A stretch of 64,000 nt of DNA from Acholoe squamosa (taxonomy: Eukaryota > Annelida > Polychaeta > Phyllodocida > Polynoidae): NCBI GenBank assembly GCA_949317995.1, contig OX439039.1, forward strand, positions 71,372,002 to 71,436,001. The letters are read 5' to 3'. A program made the translations under genes and the position numbers. Below are positions 37,890 to 51,622 of the stretch, piece after piece (position 1 is the first letter of the stretch; each line of letters opens with the position of its first letter). The notes under the pieces are model-generated. The model did not search any database. It worked only from the letters and a program-made list of their open reading frames with translations, and had not been told where the DNA came from.

Positions 37890-38193
37890 CACTGAAAACA
37901 TGGAAGATCCGAAACTAGTCAGCGCAGACCACTTTAGGTCCTCAAGTTGATGATACCTAAAACTACAACTTTAGGTAATCAAAATGATGACTTTAAGTCG
38001 TCATCCTGATGACCTGGGTCGTCATCATGACGACCCTGTACTGTCAGTATTGTCATCCTGATGACTCAGGTCGTCAGGATGATGACCTAAAGTCGTCATT
38101 TTGACTACCTAAAGCTGTAGTTTTAGGTATCGTCAACTTGAGGACCTAAAGTAGTCACTGCTGACTAGTTTCAGATCTTTCATGTTTTCAGTG
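37890..38193. mobile_element. 304 bp full-length palindrome, copy 1
   Basis: Almost the whole element folds on itself, with arms of about 150 bp. The terminus CACTGAAAACATGG is inverted at the right as CATGTTTTCAGTG. The inner part is built of gtcgtcat and gatgacct words. CA flanks both ends. It is about 97% identical to 39472-39775. Confidence 0.8.
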
Positions 38194-39471
38194 CACACAA
38201 AACCCAGGGGCTGTGACTAAACATTTTCTGAAAAATATAAGGAGGTTGTACAGTTTAGCCCTGTGGATGGTGATGGATACTGTCTGTCTACATATATTTT
38301 TGAGAGGTTGCACACTTTTAACCCTATTGGGGTGATGAGTTGGTATATACTCAGAGGTTGTCAGAGGTGGATCAGTAGCTTTAAGGCCACCCTAGGCTAT
38401 AACCCTAGGTTGCTGACAAACGGGGTTCCATGGCAGCTGGGGTTAGCGCCGTAATCAATCAGACCACATCAGGGCCAGTAGTACTTCATCAGGGCAACAC
38501 CCATACGCTAAACTAGTTGTCTACCTGTTTGTACTTACACATGTAAGGAAACCTGTATAAGGAAACATGTACACTTGCCTACCTTACCAAGATATACATA
38601 GGCAGAGGTTCACAGGTATTGCTTCAAACTGAGTATTTCTTGATAGGTTAGCCTTAAAGCTATGCTTCATGAAGGGGATCTGACGGATAGGAATATTCAG
38701 TTTGGAACGATGTTTTTATTACATGTTGCATTGGTAAAAGTCCCTCAAAGAATCAGTTTCTGATGAGGAGTTTGATGTCAGAGCGAAAGAAAAGGGTGAG
38801 GTTCAGTTTCTCCATGCACCTAGGCCAGTGCAGGCCTTCCAATAAAAATGTTGAGTAAGACTTGTCTTCAATATGAAATAACTTCCACTGAATCGTGTAT
38901 ATGGCCATACTATGATCCCATAATAACCTGAGTTTAGACAAGAAATTATCAGAACCTCTGGTCTTGTTGAAAAAAACCTTTTTACACTGCGCAGTTACCC
39001 ATTGGTTTAGTAATCCGTGCGTGTCTGGATGAAACAGCCAGCACAGGTCTACCAGAATTTCATGGAGATTTTCACGACCTGGAACACATTTCATCCTAGA
39101 CTTAAGTACCATTGGTGGTAGACTGGAGCAGAGGAATGCTAGGTTTTACACAGCCCTCTGCGGCTCTAACTTTGAGTTAGTATGACCACGATGTATAAAT
39201 GCTGGCGTGTTCTGCCTGGAGGATGGAGGTAAAATCTAGGTCTATAGCCGAGCTGCTCCTACAAACATCCAGTTTATTGAGGACAGTTTGAACATGTCTC
39301 TCCCTGAGGTCTTTATATTGAGCAGCTTATAGGATACAGGCTGGAATGAAAACTTACCTTCAAAACTAGCTGTTTTGATACATGACCATGTACCACCTCT
39401 TACCCATTATTCCGCTCAGAGGAAAATATACCTTGTTCAATACGAAGTTTAGACAACTACTGACAGATACA

Positions 39472-39775
39472 CACTGAAAACATGGAAGATCCGAAACTAG
39501 TCAGCGCAGACCACTTTAGGTCCTCAAGTTGACAATACCTAAAACTACAACTTTAGGTAATCAAAATGATGACTTTAAGTCGTCATCCTGATGACCTGAG
39601 TCATCATCATGACGACCCTGTACTGTCAGTATTGTCATCCTGATGACTCAGGTCATCAGGATGACAACCTAAAGTCGTCCTTTTGACTACCTAAAGCTGT
39701 AGTTTTAGGTATCGTCAACTTGGGGACCTAAAGTAGTCACTGCTGACTAGTTTCAGATCTTCCATGTTTTCAGTG
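39472..39775. mobile_element. 304 bp full-length palindrome, copy 2
   Basis: It has the same length and orientation as 37890-38193, with about ten differences, mostly transitions. It is also flanked by CA on both sides. The two copies lie 1.58 kb apart, and the sequence between them is not duplicated. Confidence 0.8.
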
Positions 39776-41035
39776 CAGCAGTGAATATCATTGGCTATCC
39801 ACGTTACAAAAAGAGCTGTTCTAAGCTGCCTATATCTGGTTTGGTATTGTGACTGGACTACTGCAATGATGACAGACATCAGCAGACATGAAGCTTCACA
39901 CCTGCCTGATATCAATGGGCATAAACTTGGTAGCTGTTAGTAAACCTACATAAGATATAAAAGAGTCTGAAAACTATAAGAACCCCTTCCCCATCCTTTG
40001 CCAACCAACTTACAGACAGCTAGCTGTCAGAAGCATATAATAGAGTAATGTGAGAGTGGAACCGTGGTGGTCGAGCTGTATGCCAATTTTCAGGGATCAG
40101 ACAGTTAATACTCGTGCTTTACACGTGCAAACTCACAGGTCCTCACAATGCCTCTTCCTAACGTGCTTGACCTTCAGTTGACAAAAGATACGGCGCAAAA
40201 GATTGGGTAATTTTTAGATTATGCAAAGTTACAAATAACGTTATAATCATCTTTATTTTCCGTCGGTAAAATCTAATTAGTGGTTACAATGCAGAGTTGC
40301 AGCCTTCCTGATTAATGTAACCTTTGGAAAATGCACTGAAGAAAAGGCCATTCCTATATCATAGATGTACTAATAGTATTGTCATCCCTACTGCAAGTAC
40401 ACATAATTAACATGGCCCATACTTCCTCAAGAATAAAGGCAGACTAATTTGAATTTCACTATTTCAACTCCCCTTTTTTCAGAACAAAGATCTTGCCAAT
40501 CACAAGAATAAATGACTAAGGTAAACACGTTGGCTTCTAGCAGTAGTCGTCACAGTCAGTTTCTATATTTAGCTGTTCTAGGCCTTACATGGCTAAAATA
40601 GATTAGTTTTCCGAGCTGGGTGTGGGCAGAGGATTCAATTTTCTAAATGATGTAATGCAATGTCTACAAATTGTGTTATCACAGGGAGGGTGGAGGGGGC
40701 GTGCCGCGTCCACTATACGTGAGGTACATGGCAGAACCCGCGCCCTCCTACCCTCAGTCAACACACAGTCCAACACACTGCCACCTCACTTATGATTTGA
40801 TGCTTTTTATTTCTACTTTTTCTCTTTTATTTCTTTTTAAAAAGACCTTACTACCTGTTCACTATTGCTTCCACCATGGCCGCTACAGGATTCATTCCAC
40901 GTAATAGATTATGGCTTCCGCTCATGTTGGGATTCAAGTATTAGTCGATTAATATTTCCTCAGTGTACCCTGTATGATATATCCCATGGCATCATTTGGT
41001 CACTATTATAGCATATATGTATAGATATTCCTTAA

Positions 41036-41446
41036 GGGCCAAAACCCATTACCCGACTTTGCAATAATCGGTACCTTTATTGGCCAAATATTGCATAATG
41101 CACATCAATATTGATCAGTTTTAGGTGAATTGGTGGTATATTCTAGGGATAGGCCATCAATTCTGTGCCTAATTGTGCAATACACTGCTGATTTTTATTT
41201 TCATTGCCGATTTTAACATATCCAACAAGTTAGAAAATCCTTGCAGGTAATGCATTGGATTGTATCATTATATTCAAGGCAGTACCATTATCTTTTGAGG
41301 TATTACTTTGTAGTATAGCATTGATTCTCACCTGATTTGTGTCATTTGGCACATTAATTGCCCCTACAATGGCCGATTCTGCAACCGATCTTGGTCTGTA
41401 CCCAAATGATCGGCCAGTTTTACAATCGTGCAAAGGGTTTAGGCCC
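41036..41446. mobile_element. Harbinger-like MITE (TAA duplication)
   Basis: Ends GGGCCAAAACCC and GGGTTTAGGCCC are inverted and flanked by TAA on each side (41033-41035 and 41447-41449). The element is 411 bp and holds several further ttgcaat / attgcaa and ccgat / atcgg inverted words. TWA duplications and GGGCC ends are characteristic of PIF/Harbinger elements. Confidence 0.65.
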
Positions 41447-41658
41447 TAACTGGATTAGGTCGCTTCAGTGTGGAAGATAATTCTAAACAATTAAGATGTC
41501 AGATAGAAAAGCAAATGATGATTAATTTATTAAAAAAAAAAATAACAAATAGTATAGGGGATTCTAAGGTCTGTTTATCTTCTTTCACGTGATAACAATT
41601 GGAGAACTAGACTATTATACATAGATGAGGACATCGAATTGAGCCCTGAATGAGCATA

Positions 41659-41875
41659 GGGTAGATTAACCTAAAGACGGCCACATACTTTAAGACGTCC
41701 ACTCCACAAAATGGCCATTTAAATGGCTTTACTACCTGAATCAACATTGCTAAACCGTCGATGAGCATTGAATCTACCACCTTGTATTGTGGATCCAGCA
41801 GCAAAACCCATAGAAATGGCAGTTTTGTTGGGTGGACGTCTCAAGCTACGCGGCCGTCTTTAGGTTAACCTACCC
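41659..41875. mobile_element. TA-flanked MITE (mariner-like)
   Basis: Terminal repeats 41659-41682 and 41852-41875 match at 23 of 24 positions (GGGTAG-TTAACCTAAAGACGGCC type). TA lies at both borders. It is 217 bp with no coding potential, and sits only about 210 bp from the Harbinger-like element. Confidence 0.7.
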
Positions 41876-43034
41876 TACACACACTACCAAGGCTAGACTG
41901 AGTATCGTCTCAATATTGGCAAATTGAGACTTGAGATCACTCAATGGTAAAACATGGAGTAGTCATAGTCTGTATTTTTAATCCCTTTCCATGCCAATGT
42001 CTTTCCTTCTAGATTTCCATAGTATAAAATAGTATAGTCAGGTATCTAATAACACTACTTTTCCATGGTTATCAATTACAGAAACTGCTTGGAGCTTGAG
42101 AGTGCTTAGTGGTAGTAAGGGTTTTGGGAATTTAAAGTAGGTGAGCTAACATACAAAATCACTAGTATCAAATTTAAGGAAATGTGCTCGCCTCTAATAG
42201 GTGTGAGCCCCAGTTGGTATACCTTGAACTATCAAATGCAGTCAAAGGATTTGCAGAGCCCCCTTTGCTTATATGTGAGCCACTATTTCACTCCATAAAT
42301 CTCTATGGAGTGACCAGTGACTGTCCCCAGACAGCCACTTATAGAGGCTATACCAAGGCAAAAAAAAAAGAAAGTATCCAGTAGCAAATACAGAATGCAG
42401 AAAGTTATGACATAGAAGACAATGTGTTGTGGGTGGTCGGCACACAACAAGAGGCGTGTGGGTATCATGTAGATGGAAGGGGGTACAGAGCCCGGGCGCC
42501 TTGGAGACCAATGGGGCAGGCAAAGTGGCCCTCAGGGACGATCAGGGTAGGCCTCCCCCTGGCATCCTCATTCTAGCCGTGATGACGGCAGCCATGGCAC
42601 TGGTCCTCCTCGTTTTAGAGTCTTTAATTGCAAATTGCAACGTAAATTGCAGGCCGTTGGCATCCAAACCCTGTCCACCAATCAGCGCTGGAGTTTATTT
42701 CAAAACATGCTACAACTGCCAAATTTAAAATTCCAATGGGGGGTCTCATTATGGTGCCTATAGAGACCTACAATGGGGTTTCCACTGCTACGAAAGCTCT
42801 TCCGAATCCTATGCGATGATTACACAAAGGCCCTGCCCTGTAGAGTGATGCAGATGAACAGATAAGATTATCCCCATGGGTCTAACCAAGAACCTGTGTA
42901 TCACACCCCCAGTGTGATAACCCTTCCCCATATCACAACACAGGGAAAACATCCAAAATGGTCAAATTACTGCCAATGAATGGAATTTATCATATCTGAC
43001 AAAATTAACTTGAGATAAATACAAAGGAGCACTC

Positions 43035-43105
43035 GAATTGGTCAGCACTGAGGTTTATCACACTCAGCTTTGCCTCGTGTGATAACCATCAGTGCTGACC
43101 AATTC
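43035..43105. repeat. 29 bp hairpin
   Basis: Arms 43035-43063 and 43077-43105 pair at 27 of 29 positions (gaattggtcagcactga...atcacac) around a 13-base loop. The weaker pairing acaaag / ctttgt extends outside. It is not of the GGCGAG family. A smaller tatcacac/gtgtgata fold is at about 42899-42918. Confidence 0.65.
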
Positions 43106-43799
43106 TCCTGCAACTTTGTCTATATACCAGTTAGACTGGTGACTAGTCAAAGCTCCTGGCTCATACGATGTCCCCATCGCTACGAGTCTGATTTATCATT
43201 TATATATTTTGATCCGTTTTTCTTATGTTAAAGAAAATCAAGAGACTTTAGCGCCTCTAGGTATTTTTCAAATCGCCATATATACGATGGTAGGTTCATT
43301 TGAAACAAGCTCCAATGTTTGGGATGACATTGGTGGTAAGGGAGGTGGAAGGAGGGGGGGGGGGGTGGCGAGCAGCTGAGGACAGTGATGATAACAACTC
43401 ATCGACATTTACCATCATCTCCCTGTCACAGTCCAACCACCCAGCCACCAACCACACCTAAAAAAACAGCCGCAATTTCATTTTCTTTCACTCAATAAAA
43501 AGTGAGAGCTGGCCTGTTAGTGTGGCGTGGACGCGAATATCGAATGTGGTCCTGGGGAAATTCCAAATGTTTCCTATTCCAAGTGGAGCCATTACGAGTT
43601 TCACTAGTCGGGCAGGCACTTGTGATAAGATGCCGGAGGAGGGTTCAATACGTTGATGTCGTGCCTTAGACGCATTGACCGTACCCCGTTTAGGGTGGGC
43701 ACGTGGAAGGGTATATATGCAGAGGGCTAGAAGCTGGATGGCTGGGATAACCATTTAAAAACTGCATACATGTATCATGTGCTTCAATGCTCTTTCTCT

Positions 43800-44125
43800 T
43801 TTTGTTGCCAAGATGCGTAAATGAAGCTTTTTTCTGATTACTCACAAGAGCTGCAGGAATGTATTGCAGCCACTATTGGTGCATCATGGTGAGAAAGCTC
43901 TCATGATACATGGATGCAAACCTGGTGAGTTACTCATCAGGGCTACACCCATGCATCAGGCCGAACCCATGGCGTTTGTAGACTCCTGGACAATTTAATG
44001 TCATTCTGCTACAATCAGTGCTGGCGAGTCTACTTGCTGGCGAGTCTGTTCGCCAGCACTGCACTGGTGCACTATGACGACCATGGATTTGAACCTTGGT
44101 GCATCATTCTGTCATTAAAGGGTGG
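43800..44125. repeat. Cluster of three foldback hairpins
   Basis: Hairpins lie at about 43812-43886 (ttggtgcatcatggtgag), 43902-43963 (catgatacatggatgcaaac... to ...acacccatgcatcaggcc) and 44016-44075 (cagtgctggcgagtct twice in tandem, then gttcgccagcactgca). The doubled gctggcgagtct unit is a local duplication of the stem. Confidence 0.55.
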
Positions 44126-45084
44126 ACGGTGGTACTCAGTTTTACTACTGTGCTGATAGATTCTCTGCACAACTGCAATCAGCATATATATGCAGGGCGA
44201 GGAGGGGTTGACTAGCTATTAGGGTATATAGAACCTATAGTGGAGGGGAGGGGTCCTATCGTGGCTCTTCTCCTGTAATACTCCTTTGAGGACAACATGA
44301 TGCCCTTAGGCAAAGATCGATTTTCCTGCTCTCTGATTTTGTCGACACTCAAATGGTGCTTCAAGCCAAGCTTTCTGGAGTGCATCAACGTCATTGTGTT
44401 GGCACGATACAAGAATACATGCGCTGCATTAAGTATTAACACACTAAGGATGTATTGATGCCAAAAGAAATATAAAGCACCATCAACATAGTACAACACA
44501 GCACCATGCCCTAAAGGGTCAAATAGGCCCTCCTCTTACCCCGAGGCCGGCAGCTGGGGCTGGGCTGATGGCCGTCCTGGGAAATGGCGACAGTCGTTCG
44601 GGTGGCATCACCGTTTGGTAGGAGGTGATAAGACTGGTGGGTGAACGTTAGGCGGGTGTTATGTGGCACCTGAAGGCGCATTAAGTGCCAATTGTGTGGG
44701 ATAAACCTGTCAGGAGGAATGGCATTAAGTAATATCACATTGGTAACTGTAAGGGAAGACATGATTTCAGCAGTTTTACTGCAAATGTAAAATACTGTGT
44801 GGGTTGTATGTTCACAGGAGCGGGAAGGATTACTGGTACATGTAACTCGTATCATGAGATTATGTATAGGATAGAAACCAGGGTGGGGTTTCTACGGTCA
44901 TATAGTTGCCTCCGTTATGTCCGTATATAAACACCATCTCCTGATTCTATCCCTTTTAGAAACGTCATGCTTTTATGGCCCAGACGACTACAGCATATAC
45001 TGTATATATGCCTCTAACCCAAGCTCTCAGATTGATCAGTTTAAAACATGCCTATTTAGGATTTCTGTTTGGGTTTAGTGTATA

Positions 45085-45375
45085 CATATCTAACATATAC
45101 TTTCCTGATGCATTGTGAACAACTCACTGTGGCAGTATGCTGATGCATCACTTTATGGCAAAGAATTACTCGCTGAGCTGCGTCAGCAGGACACATGGAA
45201 TTGAAATAATGCCCTTTTCCCTCTAAATGTCCCTAGTGCATTAATGCACCATGCTGTCCAGTCGGTACGACGTATGAATACAGCATCGACAAATGACTTG
45301 CCTGGGCTATATTCTTGCATCATGTCGATCCTCCGCGGTTGAGACTCCACATGAGTCGGCATGATGCTCTCAGGC
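45085..45375. repeat. Foldback-family copies (degraded)
   Basis: It contains gatgcattgtgaacaactca...gctgatgcatca, gtgcattaatgcaccatgct, gtatgaatacagcatcgaca...attcttgcatcatgtcgatc and gtcggcatgatgctctcagg. Confidence 0.4.
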
Positions 45376-47324
45376 TGCATTTGCGGTCATGAACATTAAA
45401 GGTGTTAGATTAAAGAAGTCGCTCTCGATGACTGCGCAGCATTTGGCCCCATATGACTAAGGAGTCAGTATGTGTGATTTAGGCTGTGGGTGGAGGATCC
45501 AGCTGTTGGCACCACCAGGAGCGGCACAGGGGACCTCTTTAGACGCCACACCTCACCGCCGGCTCTACCCGCGGCCACCTCCCTCCGGTCAAGGCATTGA
45601 CTGGGTGAGAAATGTATGAGGGGGCTGAGCCAGTTATGTTATAGGAACTAAAAGCTGTTTGCCTTTCATGGTTAAAACAATGTGCACCAAGTGAAACAGT
45701 GGTGAAGTGTGATACATGGCAAAAAAAAACCAGTGAAAAACAATTTTAAATTCAAGCTTCGGGGTTAGATGCATGAATCGACTACACTCTGTATTTGATG
45801 GGATTTAATGGGATTTAGCCTGGAAACAGAAAATGGGCAGACGAAATCAGTGCAAGGCTATGACACAGCAGGTTTCACTCAGCAGCACTGCCTCAGACAG
45901 TGTCTTTTAGCCTAACCCTACCGAGGGCACCTCTTACAGTTAAAGTCTATGGTAGTGTAAGTAGTATAGGGACTTTGGTGTGCGAGTCAGGCGTAATTAT
46001 CCCATCGGTCAGCGTATTTGACAGCAGCGTTCAACCATGGAGACGCGCTTAATAGGAACTCCTCCGCGGCTACCCAGGACTAATGGACCAAGGCGTGTGT
46101 GGAACACCGCCCCCTCAGGCTAAAACCTCACTGAGGCCCACTTCCAGCAGAGGACCTTAGGGTCCCGAGGGAACGTTTGCAAATAAAGTCAATGATTTGG
46201 GGATCCGTTTTGGTGATACTTCTGTCAGTCAATCTTTTATCAAATATCCCGTGTGGGACATTCTTCGTATTTCACAATCTAAGGTCTAGCAAACAGATCA
46301 AAGGAACAGGAGCTTCGAAATGTGCTTTAAAGTTGTATGTAGAAATGCTATATAGTAGAGCTTACATTGTTTAAAGATGCAATTTCTAAAAATGACCTTC
46401 TGTGAAGTGATTGATGAATCATATGGTGATCACTGGTACTTGTTGTCCAAACACATGGTTCATGTTATTTTGACATACATGCTCCCTGTATGTGTAAATA
46501 AGAGAGATCTAGATTTGGAATACCTCTTCTCTATGGCGGGAAATGTAAATCAATGTTCTTACTAGTTCAGTGCTATAACATAAGGGGAGCCACGATCTTT
46601 AATTTCCGTATACATACAACATTTTGTCATTTGTGTCTTCATATTCTAACATCCAGAGATAAATGGTGTCCCCAAATCATAAACTCGGTCTCTAAAATTG
46701 GACCAAATGCAATCTTCTGATAAAATATTGATTGCGTTGAAATAAACTCCCAATGGATCCCCTATATCGGCCCAGCCAGGATCCTATAGGGATTTCCCCC
46801 AGCTCAATATAGGCCTATACCTGGTACATTTGTACCAGTATGAGTAGGGTCACACAATAGGTGCATTACCATTTAACAACAAAGTAGTGCGTCCTGGCAG
46901 AGCTGATAGATACCCTGGTAGGTGTCCAAGTGTTGTTACATGGGCACTTACAGAAAGAGGATTTTCATTACACCCACCCCCGCCCACACCTCAGCTCTCT
47001 AGGGACAGCATGGTTCTTTAATAAAAATGTTTGCCTTTTTAAAGGTATTTAAGAGTTAATTCATGTCTGGTGAATAACTAACAAGTACTATATATATTTA
47101 TGACATCAAGCTTTCAGTATTGAAAATTCCCCAAGGGTCAGCATGGTAAAAGAATATGAGGCCTCAATGCACCATTTCATGCTTAAATGGCTATTCACCT
47201 ATCTGTAGATAACCCATCCTCCTCTTACTGCCGACTGTCTCAGCACCCTCCCTTGTTGTACCAGTAGCAGCCGCTGAAAATATACGCCTACTCCAGTAGG
47301 GACCTATTTCCTCCACCGTATTAA

Positions 47325-47470
47325 CCCTTCAAGGGTTGCATGATACCTCGAGACTCCCTAGCATTGCACTGTGCATCATACCGACTCTTCAAGATTGTAT
47401 CAAGATCGTCATATTGCATTAAAACATAACCTGGCGAGTGAGACTGCTGGCCTAACCGTCACAACAGATA
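47325..47470. repeat. Foldback-family copy next to an AT microsatellite
   Basis: ttaacccttcaagggttgca at 47321 is a typical left end. It is followed by gcattgcactgtgcatcata, the linker ccgactcttcaagattgtat and gcattaaaacataacctggc. The copy runs into the (TA)n tract at 47.5 kb. Confidence 0.45.
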
Positions 47471-47479
47471 GGCAGATGT

Positions 47480-47480
47480 G

Positions 47481-47541
<61 letters not shown>
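47480..47541. repeat. (TA)n microsatellite
   Basis: About 28 TA units, preceded by tgtatatg. Confidence 0.95.
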
Positions 47542-47543
<2 letters not shown>

Positions 47544-50418
47544 CTCTAAAAGAACCTAAAAGGAGATAGCAGTCGTGAAGCAGTGGTAAGGGGTGTGGGT
47601 GTGGATAGGGAGTGTACTCAATAATACACACGTGTGAGAGTGTGAATGTGTTATCGCAGAAACCAGACGGTCTGGTGTAACATAAATGGGGCTTGCATTA
47701 ATTGTCTGTGACACGGCGGGACCCTGGAGGCTCCAGTCTCCCATGCCTCCCTATTAGACGCCTCCTCCATCCCTCCTCCTTCTGGTATATACTCACCAAT
47801 TTGGCAGCAATCTGACAGATAAATAAGATTTTTTTGCATTAAGAATTAATTCCTCACGATGTCATTTATATGTGAGACTGCTGCATCACTTGGCTCGGTA
47901 CGCGTGAGAATGTCATCCACTGAAACACTTCGCGTACGAGGCGTGGCTGATTTTGCTGCGCTTTACAGTATTTTGCTGCTCTTTACAGAATCTGCTAGAA
48001 GTCAGGGTGCGCCTAATATGCGAAGCTTTCATAGAACAATACTAAACTGGTCAAAAGTCAATCCCCAGCTGCGCCTCATTACATTTCCTTCAACTCCATG
48101 CACCGCTCATTTGCCGTGGCTAGGCTATGTGTATTCATGCCTACCATAGAAAATAGACCGGGGTACGCTAAATAGGGTCTTCCTGTTGGTAAAGGCATTC
48201 TGTCTGGTGGGTGGAAAGTCCCTTATGGTATTCTCCTACCATAAGACATTCACAGGGGAATATCTTCGTGTAAGCATCAGTCTGACTCTCCTGCCAAAAT
48301 CAAGAATCTGTCGCAAAAAGGACCTCCTTTTGAGAGAGACTCTCTTACTTCTATCGACGTAGTCTGGGGAGCCTCATTGATGCATGAATAATTTAATTGC
48401 AGTAACTTTGGAGATGTAGCACGTATTTAACACTAGAATGGAGAGAAACCCCTCTCGATCGCATCTAAACTCGCATCCTTGATTCCAAACTTAGACTTAG
48501 GTATTACTCTAGCGGGGATCAGATTCTTGCTGCCACCAAGTCCTTTCACGGGGATATATATATAAGTGTATTGGGGAAAGACACAATTTTTTATATATCA
48601 ATTCATCATGCCCCTTGTTCCAGAAGTTAGCCTTTCCAGAATTTAAGCATTGGCACCATTTGAAACCCATTTGTTGTCACTTGAAAAGAAAAGCCTCCTC
48701 CTCCTCCCTCCTGCCAACTCCTCCAGCTGATACACTTCAGCTTTCCAGCCTCACCACCTCCATGAAGCACCACACCCTATACCTAACGTTCAGCAGACGT
48801 CTTTGATTAATTAAGCCTTCAGCAGGGATCCCGGCCCCTGTCAGCACCCTGTCACAATAATCGCCTCAAATCAGATCGTCCATGAAACCGTTACAGAGGA
48901 GCCTGGAGGAATGAGAGTGGCAGGTAGGGTGTGTGGGAGTCCCCTGGTCTATCTCATCCTCCATGGGAGATGCCATCATAGACTGCCATCTGTCGGCTTG
49001 CTACTATTTGTGTTTGGCTCCCTTTCGCCACCCCCCATGCCCCCCATCTCCCTCTCCATCTTTCCCCATCCCGATGGTAGACATAAAGGAGACGATATTA
49101 TTACCAAGATCAATAGCTCTTTCCTCCTCTCCCCATCGCTGCTTGTTATTTTCATCATCCTGTTTTGCTCACACTTTGGCTTCTTAAATTATGACAGCCT
49201 GGTGATAAGCACTGCAGGGGGTAGTATCATGATAGGGGTGATATGATGATGGCGCTGAGATGGGATGAGGTTTCAGATACTGCTGATGGTGGGTATTACA
49301 CTAACCATTTAGAGACAGTATATTACTTTAATGCTCCATTTGTTATGATACATGACAACATGGCAAGACCCACATTCCTACGTTTTGCCAACGCTACCAT
49401 GTTGATAAACTACAGAAGGGTGGGCATCCATGCCCCAGTACAGCACTGACGAGTTATTCACCTGCATGCACTGCATTGCTGCAACATGTCAACTAAGGGA
49501 CATACCCTTAATTGTTATACGCATTAAGTGTTAGGATCTTGTAATAATGCAGGGTCAGCGGTTTCCTCTACTTTGCTACATCCATACCATACTTCATTTC
49601 TTATGAGGTTGGTCACCTTCCGCCTGATATCCCTGATATCTTTTCAAAGTGAAGCTTCGAGACACCATATTATCATACCAAAAGGGTTGACTACCCATCA
49701 GTACCTGCGACTACCCATGCATGTCATGTGTGGCAGTGATGCCTTTCTGCCCACTACTCAGGACCATTCCTGGATGTCCTCGTATGCCCTTTCTATTCTC
49801 TGTCCCGTAGACATGCATACGACAATGTTTGAAATAAGCCTTTGGTGTTGCACTGTACAATCTAACACGTGCATGATGATGTATGTAACACTGAACACCC
49901 ATATATCCACTACCCAATTCTAGGATTAATTGAAGTTAAGACGTACTCTCCTCTTAGCTTCCAGTCGGAGCAGTATTCTTGTGTGTGTGCCACTGCCGGA
50001 TGACGAGAAACAAAAGGCAGTTAATGAAGCATGCCTGATTAGGCTTAACTAATTACTTTTGTTAACGAGTATTGTTCGTGTGCAGCGGGGATGGAGAGAA
50101 TAAAGAGCTGCTCCAACCTTGAGCAACTAAAGAGTCGTTTAGAACTATTGAAGGGCAGCATAATGCTCTGATACACCATCTCAAATTGATTTCTTATGAT
50201 ATGATATGGCACACTATTAATGGCTTGATTTCGCTTTATTTGCCAAATTAAGTTCATTTCGAGCATCAAAGTATATCAAATAAAATAATACCAAGTCTAG
50301 GACAACCCAGGACTATTATCATGTTTATACCAACACTCCATTGTGTCGTAATGAATGAATGCAGTCATTATATGAGTAAGTCGCCTGTATATCCTCTTCA
50401 TGCATCGCGCTGACCTTA

Positions 50419-50585
50419 GGGCCGTTTTCCACCACCCGATATGGCCCCTCTAGCGGCCGCTAGACCCATAGCAGATGCTATTTTCGGCCGACAGATACCA
50501 TGCCCCACCATTGAACCCTATGGCAGCCCCCTCGACCCAGCTATCGGCCGATAGAGCACTCATATCGGGTGGTGGAAAATGGCCC
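50419..50585. mobile_element. Harbinger-like MITE (TTA duplication)
   Basis: GGGCCGTTTTCCACCACCCG and its inverse (ending GGTGGAAAATGGCCC) bound a 167 bp element flanked by TTA at 50416-50418 and 50586-50588. The inner palindromes ctagcggccgctag and tcggccgatag are also visible. Confidence 0.75.
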
Positions 50586-51622
50586 TTACAGGGCAGATTC
50601 ACTTCCCAACGCTTAGCTGCATGATGCACCATTTCAAGGGTCAGATGATGCACTTCCAATGATTTGACATGATGCATCTCTAGGGTATCAATGCATCAGG
50701 GGTGAAATGAGCATCACCGTGATGCCATCCTTGAAAGGGTTAATCAGACTGACTGCAAGTCAGGAAAGCAGTCAATTACTTCTCGTCCAGTGGAATTGTG
50801 TCTCAAAGAACAGCTTTTGCTCTGTTAGTTTGGTTCAATTACTGAACCACTGACTATGCATGCATGGGTACTTGGTGGGCTTATAAACCTCAAAATATAA
50901 CAGGGGCATTTTCTAAGAGAGGAGGGAAAGACATTTCACAAGTAAAAAGACCCATCAAATATCTTTGGACCCCAAGAAAATGTCTTATTCATACAGGAAT
51001 ATCTACTATGCCTACCAATTCCTGCTTCAGCAGGCGTCCGTGATCAAAAATGGCAGAATCAGCATTCAGAGAAATGCAACAGACCATGATGTGCATATTC
51101 CATTAGCCTCAAATCGCCAGCACTCCTCTAAACTATCCAACCAATGTATATAGCCCTTTAAGAGCTTACCCAGCATGCATTTGCTCGAGGAGATATCCGG
51201 CCCGTATACATGTCACGTGGACACGTTCTAAATGTGCCCAATACACGCATGCGCCTGGGATCTCTCCGCTTGGGTGCGTTGTTCCATCTTCTTGAGTTCA
51301 GTGATGCGTGTCCTCCCTCTGCTCCCTGACCTCCTGCTCCTCCTCAAAGGCCTGGTTACTTGAGTTAAAGTTGGGTTGAGATTTTAAGTCTGAATGCATA
51401 GCCTACTTGGATTATATCGATTCTAAACAGGGTTATGATTTACCATCTTTATATGGGTTCTGTGAGTTCAGAGTGGAATAACGGCCCACCTTTAATATAA
51501 GGGCTAAATGGGTCCAGAATTAATTCTGCATCTATAAGTACTAAGAACGTCCCCGATGGGATGATATCACATCTTTAAGGTGCAAGGGCTCCGTGCATCC
51601 AGAGTTGCATGGTGGCCTATCT

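Noticed and set aside
38753-39112. 119-codon open frame on the minus strand
   Set aside because: The composition looks protein-like but I recognise no domain, there are no splice partners, and it lies between two palindromic elements. A translated search would settle it.
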